From Linnemannia hyalina (taxonomy: Eukaryota > Mortierellomycota > Mortierellomycetes > Mortierellales > Mortierellaceae), in the NCBI GenBank assembly GCA_019671135.1, contig JAHRHY010000003.1, forward strand, positions 1 through 64,000: a DNA stretch of 64,000 nucleotides, read 5' to 3'. The notes beneath the pieces were generated by a model. The model was not told where the DNA came from, searched no databases, and saw nothing but the letters and a program-made list of their open reading frames with translations. Position numbers and translations under genes: made by a program. Shown piece after piece: positions 30,915 to 41,679 of the stretch; position 1 is the first letter of the stretch; every line of letters starts with the position of its first letter.

Positions 30915-32237
30915 TCTTGAAGGTAGGTGGAGATGGAGTACAAAAGGGAGAGTGTAAAAGAAAAGTAGGGGTAGGGGAAAGAGCAAGGGATGAGGAATGG
31001 AAGAAGAGAGAGAGAGAGAGGGAGATGAGAATGAATTGTGAATGGTGGGACGAGATGAGGTGGGACGAGATGATGAGGTGGACCAAAGTCGCTCTTTGTC
31101 TCCTTCCTTCTCCCTTGTTCCTCTTCCGCTTCTTCTTCCTTCGTCTTTTTGTTTTTAATTGCTCTTGGACAACCGTTACACAAGATTGGGGGTTTTTTTT
31201 CTTTTGCAGACAATGCTGGATGAAAATCATGTGTCCCCATAGAGCAGTTGGGTCGAGAACATTCGGTCTGTATTGTCGACATGGTAGGTGATGCGGCGTA
31301 AGAGGAAGGTGTTCGATCGATGGCGTCTCGATGGTGGCCTAGAATGCGTTTGTGTTCTTTGCCATTAACCTTGTTGGTGGGTGGGTTATCATTTTCGGTG
31401 GTTGTGTTGTACCAGTTCATTAATACGTTCCTTTCGTTTTTCTTGTCTTTAGAAATTAAAGAGATACTTTGGTCCAGAGCTTTCAGAAGGGAGCGACGTG
31501 CTTGTTTGCTAATAAAGTTTTTCGCAGATATACTTTCTACGCCTGTCTTTTGGGTCCGTGATCGGATGTATTGTTGAGAAAGTAAGTTGCTTGTCGTCAA
31601 AGGCATCATATGGATGTAGACAATGAACAACCCATCTAGAACTATGTGGTTTATGGAAAAGAATGTTATTAGTTGATGATGGATCGGCAAGGGATACGGC
31701 CACAAGATCAGCTACCGAGGCCGCGAGAATGATAATGTTGGCTGAGAAGGATACCATAGTTGAAATGGGTTGGGGTGTTGGTTGAGGAGAGGAGGAGGAG
31801 GCTCGAGTAAGATGTTTGAGGGGATGTGGCGCTTCTTTTAGATGTCACTAAAAGCTGGTTCCCAGAGGGCAGTGCAAACGTGGAAGAGAGTGTGAGAAGA
31901 AGGTTTAACCTTCCACGGTGTTCAAAATGATGCCTGAGCATGCAAAGAATCAAACATTTCGCGTTGACTTTCGCCTCTGTGGAAATGAGGACGATGAAAC
32001 TTCAAGTGGTATAGAAAAAAAATGATAAATCTTGCACAGCCACTCGTAGCGGCAGAGAGGTGACAAATTGGTACAGAAAGAACAAAAAACTCTGGTCCAG
32101 TCGCTTGGCAATCAATCTATGCTCTAACTTTCATGCCTTGCATCCGGGTAGTATATCCGGTCGATTGTTCACTCGCAATCGTCGATTAGTTCATTCTTCC
32201 TAATAGAAGAATGTGAGAACCAAAGATGGGTTACCTA
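30915..32237. other. Intergenic region between monooxygenase 1 and module B
   Basis: It contains a GA-rich run (about 31003-31020), a minus-strand 82-codon frame at 31757-31509 that begins like a signal peptide but has no other support, and a small palindrome around CATTCTTCctaataGAAGAATG near 32192-32213. No firm gene. Confidence 0.45.
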
Positions 32238-33676
32238 CTCTTTTGTTGACGTTGCCTTTGTTCGTTTCCGTTATTGGTTGCGGAGTGCCACGATAACTCT
32301 ATCTGAAACCGTGTTTAGCGATCCATCACATCAGTCGGCATTAGTTAGCATGACATATTTTGTCTTCATTTCTTTTCTCTTATATTTGACACTGTTCCTG
32401 TTCTCGTAGTTGACCATGGTACTGGCGACCTGACTGGCCACTCGTTTGCTTATTGTTGACGCCCTTTCTCTAGTTGCCATCTGTCTATTGTGTTGTTGTT
32501 GTTTGTTGTCAACCCATCCTACATGCTTAATGCAGGAAATCAAAAAGAAAAAAAGGTGTGCAAGAGGGTGAGCACCACGCCCCTGTTTGTTTGGGTAGAC
32601 GGGAAGAAAGGAAGAAAGGAAAGGGGAACACGATGTCCGAGAAGAAGGCAACAAAGGAAAAGCATCTCACGCACTCACTCCTCTCCTTCTTTCGACACTC
32701 CTCCACCTCCTACCTCTACTTTCATTCATCCCCGCCTTTACTTTCTTGCATCACAGAACCCACCAGCGCCAGTTCACTTTGGCGATCACCCCAACACAAT
32801 CTTCTTCCTTCACCTTCGTTCACCAGCCCAACTTCTGATTCCGATCAAGCCACTCACATTCACACACCCGACAGTCATCATCAGCAACAGCCATCAGTCA
32901 GACAAAAGCTGCAGTTAACTGATCCCTTTACACCTAGTATAACAACCTAATAACTGCCGACTAACAGCAACACTAGACCCTTCGCCACCTCACCTCACCC
33001 TACCAAAAGTCAAGTTCGTTCCAAACCAACCAAATAGCATACAAAAAAAAGTTCATATCAAAGCAGCCAAGGTAATATAGGCAACGAGAGCGTGTGTTGA
33101 CAACGAGTCGACAACAAGCTGCCTACAAGGAAAACTGACGAATTCGTGCCTTCTATTGAACACATCCATGTTCTGTCACTTTCTCTACTCATAGTCAAGC
33201 ATATGTTGCTATTCCTCTCCCTTAACTAAAATATCGGTCAAGTACAGCAAAACACCACAAAACAACAAGGAAGCAATATCAAAGCAGAAAAGCAACAAAA
33301 AAAACGCACAAGCACAAAAGCACCAAAGCACACATACAAGTGCACAAAGCAACCACTGTTTCCCTCTCCCGTACACCGAGTAAGTGCAATAGCCATGCGT
33401 AACATTGGTCTCGCTGTGTACGCTCTTTTTCTTCGCGGACGAAATTACTTACCGTCATCAATTGCATACATGCATATAGATTTCTTCCCGAACTCCTCCC
33501 GTCCGTCAACCAAGAACTCCAAGCCTAGCAACCATTGCCACACCGATAAACCACTTTTATCAAGGTAAAGTACAGCCTATACAGTGAGCTGGCTTCGTGT
33601 GCAATGTCAATGGAGACCAAACACTGACGCATTCCGTTGCCATTGGTAATATAATAGTGGCCATAGCACACCAACC

Positions 33677-36600
33677 ATGTCCAGGAACTCGTACTCCACT
33701 CCTTCCGGTCCACCATCTCAACCTGTCTCACCAAGCTATCCCAGCACTAGGCACAATGACGACAACAGTTCTATTTCTTCCCAGCGCATCCGCAAGCGGG
33801 ACAAGTTCTTTGCCTACTTCAAATCGTCAAACCATGAGCGCAAGGCCAAGAATACCGATTCTATCAGCCCAAAGTCCTCTATCAAAGGAGCCTCGGTTGC
33901 CAGTACTGAAGTGTCTGCTCATCGCCTTTCCATTGTCAGTACCCCTGAGAGTGTTGATATTGAACAAGCGGTCGCCACCACCATCGTCAACAGCACTGTG
34001 TCCACTGTTCACCCCTCGACCTTGCTGACCAAACTTCGCTTGGACGTCTTCTCACAGAACGTCAATGCGCCTGCTGTGCGCATCCCTTTACCCGCATTTG
34101 GCGCTCGCATCGACACCACCCCTCAACTTGCCCTGTGCATCGGCTTACTTTCTAAAGTTCACGACGCCGTCGACCAGCAACAGGATCCTTCGCAAGACTT
34201 GTCATCCGATACTGTTGCTCGCCTGGCCTGGGTCAAGGTTATGAGGCAAGATCCTACTGAACGAGAACGCCTCTTTTGGTTAGGAACTCGTATGGTTGAC
34301 GAGTTTGCCAAGGACGCCTTCAAGGACTCGACCGAGATTGCCGAGATGGTCCTCATCGGACCTGTCATGGACATGGAGCATTACCGCGCGTTACTCTCCA
34401 GCATCATCGCAGCGTTTGACCATTCTGTGATTCTGAGTGTCGATCTCCTCCAAGGTCTCGTGCAGTTGGTGCAGTCTGCACCCCCTGAATCGCTCCTCTC
34501 TGACGACCTGGTAAGGATTCTTCGTCTAATCCGACTTCGTCTGCAGGACACTCACCAGCAGTCGACTGTTCATCCTTACCATCTTACGTTGGCGCTCTCG
34601 AGGTTACTTGATGTTATGGCGGACCACAAGATCAAGGACCTGAGCCGCGTGGAGGATCACGAGCCCTTGTCTGGAGTCCTGTCGAGCTTGACAGGTAGCT
34701 CGGACCCCTACCTGATGTACCAGGCTTGCTATGCGTTTCAGGCACTGCAGTATGTACCTGATGATGAGACTGTGCTCCAGGCGGTTCTCCGACAGTCCAT
34801 TGATGTTGCAAGTGGGTTGGTCAAGATTTCGGCAGTGATGAAGCTGGATCTGGATGCAGTTCTTGAGGGACTTGGCAAGCTGCAGGAGGTGGTTGGCAGC
34901 ACGGTTGAAATTGCAGGTACTGTGTACGAAGGCTTTTGCTCACTGAAGGAGAGTGGCCGAGGTGTGTTTGACAGTCTGAAGGAGGGATATGGATCTGGCA
35001 AGAAACGTCCTTGGTATGCCGCTGTCCGTGCTGCTCATGCTCTTGCTCACTCTGGTCAGTTGCAGGATCTCAACCGCCTGATCTGTGAAGCACCTTGTCG
35101 CCGTGATCCTCTGTTTCAATGGGGAATCTGCCAGTTGCTAGGCGAGATTGCGTCTGATGACATCTGGGATTCCCCTGTTCGCCGGCAAGCCGTTGAGCTT
35201 CTTGGTGACCTGTTCCAGAACGATCCATTGTGGGGTGAGGATGAGAGCGTCAGGACATGGATGTTGAATATCAATGGCCAACTAGGTATCGTTGATGACG
35301 CAGCTGTCAGCAGCAGCGCTATTGCCTTGGTGAAGGAACTTCAGCAGGATCAGCCTGCCACCACCAAGCTTCCTTACCTGCTGAGGAACAGACTTCCTTT
35401 GCCTACGTCCTCACCGACACTCGTCAAGGTTCAGAAGATCCCACCACTCGAGTACGATTTGCATCGGCTCAGCATGCTGGGGTTAGAGCAGAGCCACCAA
35501 GACGTCTACATTCCGCCTATGGCCAAGCCTAGTCTAAAGGCCAAAGATGAGGATATATTCTTGCTGATGGAGAAGATGCAAGAGTTCTTGGCTGGTGAGC
35601 GACAAGTGATGCTAGTGCTCGGTGACTCTGGTGCCGGAAAGTCGACTTTCAACTGCCATCTCGAGCATCGTCTCTGGACCGATTACAAACCAGGCGACCC
35701 TATACCTCTCTTCATCAATCTTCCCTCCATTGACCACCCCGACCAAGAGCTGGTCGTCAAACAGCTGAGGATTCACAGCTTTTCGGACGATCAAATCATG
35801 GAGATCAAGCTGCACCGTCAACTCATCCTCATCTGTGACGGATACGACGAGAGCCAGCAGTTGGTCAACCTTCACCGGACCAATTCTCTGAACCAGCCTG
35901 GTCAGTGGAATACCAAGATGGTCATCAGCTGCCGCACCCAGTTCCTTGGGCCTGAGTACCACAGCCGTTTTATGCCTCTTGGAGAAGGTGGTCACTACGA
36001 CCGCCCTGCTCCTCACCTTTTCCAAGAGGCTGTGATCGCTCCGTTCTCCAAGTCCCAGATCGAGAACTATGTCGAGCAGTATGTCCCCTTGGAGCCAAGG
36101 GCGTGGGACACAAAGGACTACATGGACAGGCTCACCGCGATCCCCAACCTACTTGATCTGGTCAGGAATCCCTTCCTCTTGTCGTTGTCGCTGGAGGCAC
36201 TGCCAGGCGTGACTGAGGGCAAGCAGGATCTGTCGACGATCGAGATCACGCGAGCCCACCTCTATGACACCTTCGTCAACCATTGGCTTGATGTGAACAG
36301 GCGACGGCTTGAGAGGAACAACGCCTTGTCGAAGGACGACCGCGACATGCTAAACCAACTGGTCAATGCGGGGTTTAATACTGTGGGTCTCGACTACGCT
36401 ACCAAGCTGGCAGGAGCTATCTTTGACCGGCAGGACGGGAAGCCAGTGGTCAAGTATGTCCATTTGAGCGACAAAAACACATGGAAAGCTGAGTTCTTTG
36501 GTCCACAGCCAGAGATCCGACTGTTGCGGGAGTCGTCGCCATTGACCCGTGCTGGCAACCAGTTCCGATTTGTACATCGCTCAATGCTCGAATACTTTCT

Positions 36601-39052
36601 CTCTCGAGCCATCTACGACCCGATCAAGGCTGACAACGAGGATGATGAAGAAGATGACGCCGAATCCGACGAATGTCCGAGTCCTTCGTTGTTCGATGTC
36701 AAGAGTCCCTTGTTCCGACGAAACCTGCTTACTGAGCCCTCTATCATCCAGTTCCTGTGCGATCGTGTGAAGTCGAACCCTGACTTTGAACATCAACTCC
36801 GTGCCGTCATCGACCTGTCCAAGACCGACGCAAGTGCAGCCATCGCCGCCACCAACGCGATCACGATCCTAGTCCGAGCCGGCGTATTATTCAACGGTGC
36901 CGACCTTCGCGGGGTCAATATTCCTGGAGCCGACCTAACGGAGGGCCAATTCGACTCTGTGCAGTTCCAAGGAGCCAACATGACGGGAGCCGATTTATCG
37001 AGGAGCTGGTTACGGCAGGCGGATCTGAGCGGGGCGCAGCTGAAGGACGTTCGATTTGGGGAGTTACCCTCTCTTGAGATGGAGAGTGCTGTGAAGTCCT
37101 GCATCTACTCGCCTGACGGGACGATGCTTGCTGCGGGGCTTATGGTATATGGTGTCGATGTTTACATCACCACCTCATGGACGAAAGTTCTGCAGATTCG
37201 AAACATTGGGACAGTTTACAGCGTTGTATTCTCACCTGACAGCCAACAAATTGCGTTCGGTGGCAACCATAGCACTGTACGAGTGTGGGATGTCACGAGC
37301 GGCGAGGAATTGCTGGCTATGGAAGGGCACACTGGAAGCATATATTCGGTGGACTATTCACCTTGTGGCAAGCTGATCGCATCGGCCGGTTATGACAAAA
37401 CAGTGCGACTGTGGAGCTCGCAGACTGGAGAGAGTCTCCTTGTCTTTGTCTTGAAGGGTTATATGTACGGTTTCATGAGTGTCAAGTTTTCCTCAGATGG
37501 TCGACAACTCGTATCGAGCTGTTGGGATGGGAGTATTCGGTTCTGGGATCCAGAGACAGGAGAGCTGGTGCGTGAGTTTAACTCCCCGTTGGATAACGTA
37601 CTCAGTCTTGCCTATTCTCCTGATGGCAAGTGGATTGCCTCCGGCCACGGAGGCGCCCAGATAGGCGGCTCTTTGCGGCTTTGGGATGCGGTCTCCTATG
37701 AGCCAGGGCCAGTCCTACAGGGCCACACTAGGGACGTCGAAGGAGTCGCATTCTCTCCAAACGGCCAATGGATCGCCTCTGCCAGCGAAGACAAGACCGT
37801 GAGACTTTGGGATGCATTGACAGGAACCCCTATTCTCATTTTGTCTGGTCACGACGCTACCGTGCAAGATGTTGCCTTCTCTCCTAATGGTCTTCAAATT
37901 GTATCGGGAGGCGACGACATGAAAGTTCGACTGTGGGAATTGAGTTCTAACAAGTCGAGCGTTGAGTTGGAGGGATATCGAATCGATTCGTTGTTGAAAA
38001 CAGCATACTCTTCCGATGGCCTCTCAATCCTCACCGCCAGTGACCACAGAGTCCATCAATGGGACTCGACGACAGGACGATCTCTACAGAACGCGTTTCA
38101 GTTTCCGGAAGCAGTTTGGGTGGAATATGTGGAGTTTTCACCTGATGGCAATCAGATAGCGGCCGCCGTTGAAGACAGTGTCCAAGTATGGGACCTTCGA
38201 ACCTGTGCAGCAGGATCTGTCTTCAAAGTTGAAGATTACCATCTCACCAAAGTCGTCTATTCGCCTTGTGGTCGTTGGGTCGCTGTTACTTTCCACTTCG
38301 GGGGGCGTATTTGGCTGTGGGATCTTCATGACACCACCATCAAGGAGCATCATGGTTTCATTGAGTTTGAGAGTATGATACTCTTTGAACGTAGTACCGT
38401 GGCCTTCTCCTCTGCCGGACACCAGCTTGCGATCAGCTTGCACGATGGCTCCGTTCGTGTTTTTGATCCTCAATCAGGCGACCGTTTGTCATCCTTGCAG
38501 CTGGCGCTGGGAACCATCGGCGCGCTGGCATATTCTCCGATCGGCCAGCAACTAGCTATCGGCGGCGACGACAGCTCGATATATCACTGGGATGGTCAGT
38601 CGCAGGAGCCGAGTATCAAGCTGGATGGGCACAGTGCGGGAATTTCTTCCATTGCCTATTCACCTTGCGGTCAGTGGATCGCTTCCGGCAGTAAAGATAG
38701 GACGACACGACTGTGGCGTCGATGGCAAGAAGGCGAGTCGGAGTATTGGCAGAGTGCAGGCGTGGTCCGTTCATTTTTCGACACTGTTTTCAATATTTCA
38801 TGGAATCCAATTGTCCCCATGGAGTTTGTCACGCGTTGCAATGGTCAGTCTGTCCAAGTGTGGCGAATGTCGATTGATGGCGAAAGCGTGGTTGTGAGGA
38901 TGCTTTGGGGGCTTAACATTGGAAGCCTCTGTGCCGAGGGTCTTATCTCCAAGGACGCGACAGATCTGAGCCTGATGAACCAGAAGCTGTTAGTCCAGCG
39001 CGGCGCCGTCGACAGCTCATTAGTCCCTGAGGGAGAGAGATCAGACGCGTAA
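33677..39052 (+). CDS. NACHT-pentapeptide-WD40 STAND NTPase, copy B (1791 aa)
   Basis: Uninterrupted 5.4-kb frame with the same order as copies A and C: Ser-rich N-terminus starting MSRNSYSTPSG, helical region, GDSGAGKS at 649-656, LILICDGYDES, acidic DNEDDEEDD stretch, pentapeptide repeats with GADLRGVNIPGADL, then 14 WD40 units. In the NACHT domain it resembles copy A (both have TFNCHLEH and NLPSIDHP, where C differs). In the N-terminal region it is identical to copy C over 1196 bp (34041-35236), and a 161-bp tract in the third WD unit (37274-37434) also looks identical to C. Copy-specific insertions include FVLKGYMYG in the fourth WD region and GHGGAQIGG in the fifth. Predicted to be a cytosolic NTPase switch; ligand and output are unknown. 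Confidence 0.93.
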   Translation: MSRNSYSTPSGPPSQPVSPSYPSTRHNDDNSSISSQRIRKRDKFFAYFKSSNHERKAKNTDSISPKSSIKGASVASTEVSAHRLSIVSTPESVDIEQAVATTIVNSTVSTVHPSTLLTKLRLDVFSQNVNAPAVRIPLPAFGARIDTTPQLALCIGLLSKVHDAVDQQQDPSQDLSSDTVARLAWVKVMRQDPTERERLFWLGTRMVDEFAKDAFKDSTEIAEMVLIGPVMDMEHYRALLSSIIAAFDHSVILSVDLLQGLVQLVQSAPPESLLSDDLVRILRLIRLRLQDTHQQSTVHPYHLTLALSRLLDVMADHKIKDLSRVEDHEPLSGVLSSLTGSSDPYLMYQACYAFQALQYVPDDETVLQAVLRQSIDVASGLVKISAVMKLDLDAVLEGLGKLQEVVGSTVEIAGTVYEGFCSLKESGRGVFDSLKEGYGSGKKRPWYAAVRAAHALAHSGQLQDLNRLICEAPCRRDPLFQWGICQLLGEIASDDIWDSPVRRQAVELLGDLFQNDPLWGEDESVRTWMLNINGQLGIVDDAAVSSSAIALVKELQQDQPATTKLPYLLRNRLPLPTSSPTLVKVQKIPPLEYDLHRLSMLGLEQSHQDVYIPPMAKPSLKAKDEDIFLLMEKMQEFLAGERQVMLVLGDSGAGKSTFNCHLEHRLWTDYKPGDPIPLFINLPSIDHPDQELVVKQLRIHSFSDDQIMEIKLHRQLILICDGYDESQQLVNLHRTNSLNQPGQWNTKMVISCRTQFLGPEYHSRFMPLGEGGHYDRPAPHLFQEAVIAPFSKSQIENYVEQYVPLEPRAWDTKDYMDRLTAIPNLLDLVRNPFLLSLSLEALPGVTEGKQDLSTIEITRAHLYDTFVNHWLDVNRRRLERNNALSKDDRDMLNQLVNAGFNTVGLDYATKLAGAIFDRQDGKPVVKYVHLSDKNTWKAEFFGPQPEIRLLRESSPLTRAGNQFRFVHRSMLEYFLSRAIYDPIKADNEDDEEDDAESDECPSPSLFDVKSPLFRRNLLTEPSIIQFLCDRVKSNPDFEHQLRAVIDLSKTDASAAIAATNAITILVRAGVLFNGADLRGVNIPGADLTEGQFDSVQFQGANMTGADLSRSWLRQADLSGAQLKDVRFGELPSLEMESAVKSCIYSPDGTMLAAGLMVYGVDVYITTSWTKVLQIRNIGTVYSVVFSPDSQQIAFGGNHSTVRVWDVTSGEELLAMEGHTGSIYSVDYSPCGKLIASAGYDKTVRLWSSQTGESLLVFVLKGYMYGFMSVKFSSDGRQLVSSCWDGSIRFWDPETGELVREFNSPLDNVLSLAYSPDGKWIASGHGGAQIGGSLRLWDAVSYEPGPVLQGHTRDVEGVAFSPNGQWIASASEDKTVRLWDALTGTPILILSGHDATVQDVAFSPNGLQIVSGGDDMKVRLWELSSNKSSVELEGYRIDSLLKTAYSSDGLSILTASDHRVHQWDSTTGRSLQNAFQFPEAVWVEYVEFSPDGNQIAAAVEDSVQVWDLRTCAAGSVFKVEDYHLTKVVYSPCGRWVAVTFHFGGRIWLWDLHDTTIKEHHGFIEFESMILFERSTVAFSSAGHQLAISLHDGSVRVFDPQSGDRLSSLQLALGTIGALAYSPIGQQLAIGGDDSSIYHWDGQSQEPSIKLDGHSAGISSIAYSPCGQWIASGSKDRTTRLWRRWQEGESEYWQSAGVVRSFFDTVFNISWNPIVPMEFVTRCNGQSVQVWRMSIDGESVVVRMLWGLNIGSLCAEGLISKDATDLSLMNQKLLVQRGAVDSSLVPEGERSDA

Positions 39053-39165
39053 GGCCTGTTAGCCTCCTTGCTCCAATCAACACCCACCACAACCCTTTTC
39101 CTTTTCAAACTGAGAACCTTGAGTACATTACAAATAACCACTAAATGTATCCTTTTATTCTCAAC

Positions 39166-39293
39166 CCTATTGCTGTTACTGTCGTTGCTGATGGTTGTGG
39201 TTGGTTATTTGTTCGTTGTTGTTGGTTTATCGTTGTTGATTGTTGTTGATCGTTGTTGATCGTTGTTGTTATTGTTGTTATTGTTGTGGTCGT
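39166..39293. repeat. (TTG)n microsatellite downstream of NACHT gene B
   Basis: Imperfect GTTGTTGATTGTTGTT-type run at the position homologous to 5597-5647 in module A. Confidence 0.8.
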
Positions 39294-39329
39294 TTTTTAC
39301 TTATTTTGTTTTGAGTTTTTGGGCAATGC

Positions 39330-40073
39330 AGGATGATTAATGCTCACGATCCATTTGCCGGCTATTCGTCCTGCTCATAGCAACCACCTTATCCATGTCC
39401 CTCTCTATCCTCAGAGCCGCCACCCTCCTCAAGGTCCTCAACAGAACCGGTAATGATCCGCTCGTTTAACTCAGCCTCCAACTCTGACCCATGGTGGCGC
39501 CGAGGTGTCGAATGAGAAGGTGCGGTGTGAGTGAGAATATCCATCCTGGGTCAGTTGGCCATGATCCACCCCGGCTCCTTGTCTTGGTCAATGTACTCCT
39601 CCGTGCCTGATACACCCAATATGCGCCGCTCCATGATATCTCCAAGGAGGTCCATTCTCGTGCCGAGTGACAATGCGAGGCAATCGTAGTACGGGTACTC
39701 TTCAAAGGAGTTCCCTAACGATTTCCGGTTCCACTTGCTCTTGGAGATTCCAATGCCGAGACCCACCTTTCTCAGCCTTGTCAAGCGACCGAGTTGTGCA
39801 CAGACTACACATTGGAGATCCAGACTCCTTGGTGCATATTATTGTAGGTGTAGTCTGTCGCAGACCTGCCGGCAATAGTTCGCGTGATATCCGCATATGT
39901 TCAGACAGCGACACCGTTGTATATCGCTTGACACTTCTCCAGTGGTATTCACGTCGAATCCACAATCCTTTCTTGGTCTCGATAGTCGATACGGCACCAG
40001 ATTTGAGGGTGAAACAAATTCCGCCAGGCTTGGTAGACGCGAGCACAACAGGCAAAGTCGTCTTCTTCATCAT
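39330..40073 (-). pseudogene. Decayed partner gene of module B, unknown family
   Basis: The minus strand carries the same broken protein as 4758-5580. Pieces include TTLPVVLASTKPGG near 40060, KAEKGGSRHWNLQEQ near 39770, YYDCLALSLGTRMDLLGD near 39680, RRILGVSGTE near 39630 and WIMAN near 39555, then an acidic end near 39420. Frameshifts separate them (near 39900, 39710, 39550). The N-terminal segment present in module A is missing. The copy converges on NACHT gene B with about 280 bp between the ends. Confidence 0.6.
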
Positions 40074-40083
40074 ATCACTTTAG

Positions 40084-41679
40084 TGGCAAGAGAGTGCTGA
40101 GAGGAGGCCATGAGGGGTCACTAGCCCCCCCCCCCCTCATACCGGACATGCGATGCCCAGCCTCTTGATTTAGGGTGGACCGACATGGCGGTGACCCTAT
40201 GGGGCGCCTAATCTTCTCAACACCAACTACGCTAATGAAGGTAGGATATATGAACCATTTCGTCTCGTTGAACATCATATTTTTATAGATGGAACCGCGG
40301 GTATTCTCATGGGATGACGGCATATTATATGTGAGCGACAGGCGATGGGATGGCAGGAAAATGGGATCGAGGGAAACCGTGTACCCACTCAAAATGATGG
40401 CACACTCATGGGATACCTTTGAGCTTTTCTTTTAAATATAGCATACCCGGCCTTTCTTTCAACTATGCCATCATGTCGGGCATTCTTTATACTATGGCAT
40501 TATTTCGCTTTATAACATTCTATCGGACTGTAGCTATGGCATTATATCAGGCTTTGTTATAAGTGCACAATTAAGTCGCCGAGCCAATTGGGTGGCGGAC
40601 TTTCTTGGGCCTTTGATGACTGTCGTTCTGAGGCACTCCGTTCCATTGTGATCTTGCTATTTTGAAACTATACCCATCTGAGGCAGTGGGGAACCGAGGA
40701 TAAACATTTGCCTATAATGAGACTCATACTAAGGTCTGCGGCATTTTTCACTATCGGCCTGTTTTAACTATAGTGGCATTACTTAGGGCAAGATGAATGA
40801 GACCAAGCGTTGACCACAAGCGATGAAGAAAAAAATCAATTTACCGCCTGCATCAAATCCGATTGTCCCACAGCCATATCTATCTTGACAAGCGATGAAG
40901 GTACTCCTGGAGGGAGAGAATCAGAAGAGCTGAACAGGTCCAGGCCTTGCATCACCTCGGTTAATGGCCATTGTCAATCGTTTCCAGAGCGAATTGTTGC
41001 TCTTTCGTGGGTAAGCCCTTTTGTGCTCCATTTTTTTTTAGTAAGACGTGGAAAATTTATGAAATTGATAGACACTGTGTGTAAACAATTGTCTAGAGAA
41101 GAGAAATAACTTGGAATTAGTACATCACGCCATGGTAAGAACTTTTCGGCGTTTGCTCAATGGATGGGTCTACGGCGTAAATATTTATTCAGCGTGGAGT
41201 AAAGAATGATGTCCATTGTTTTTGATTTGTGGACACGCCAAATGAATGTCATTTCACTGTGGGATGAGAAGGAGATAATTCTTATTTTTCCCTTTGCCCC
41301 TTTTTCGAACGACAAGAGAGAAAGAAAGAGAAGAGAAGCGCCCAATTCATATCCGTCGGATCGGCATCGGCGTTTCGAAGTCGCTCAGTATCGATCGAGC
41401 CAGCCAGTAGGCGAGGAGATGGACCTTGCACGATCATTTTAGAGTGGAGCTGATAGCCATATGTGACACGTTTCCTACCGATGCATTACTCAGCAGGACG
41501 CCAGAGAACGTGTCACATTGGACTATATAGCAACGGACACAGTCGCCTCGCTCTTTTCCCCATCATCCACCTCTTCCTCTTCGCTCTCTCCTACATACTC
41601 CTCGCTCCTCTACACTCTCTTCTACACTCTACACTCTCCTCTGCACTCTACACCCACAACAACAACAACAACAAGACCA
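40084..41679. other. AT-rich spacer between module B and the OYE pseudogene
   Basis: It starts near a run of 12 C (40125-40136). Between about 40430 and 40780 the words CTATGGCAT or CTATGCCAT recur several times in AT-rich sequence. The dispersed repeat at 41150-41300 lies within it. TATATAG near 41524 may be a core promoter element for the decayed oxidoreductase that follows. No intact gene. Confidence 0.5.
41150..41300 (+). repeat. Dispersed repeat, inverted partner at about 13005-13175
   Basis: Aligns in reverse complement to the segment downstream of the p24 gene, with several short gaps. The origin is unknown. Confidence 0.55.

Larger units (their letters stand above)
32238..40068 (+). 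repeat. Module B: segmental duplicate carrying NACHT gene B
   Basis: Forward copy of the same block as modules A and C. The left limit is where GCCTTTGTTCGTTTCCG (about 32250) begins to match. The right limit is near 40068, where the decayed partner gene stops matching module A: the partner's first 30 or so residues are missing and replaced by unrelated sequence. Confidence 0.85.

Noticed and set aside
30914..30986. Upstream in-frame ATG adding a hydrophobic leader to monooxygenase copy 1
   Set aside because: The paralogue copy 2 cannot use an equivalent start, and group A flavin monooxygenases begin close to the GxGxxG strand.
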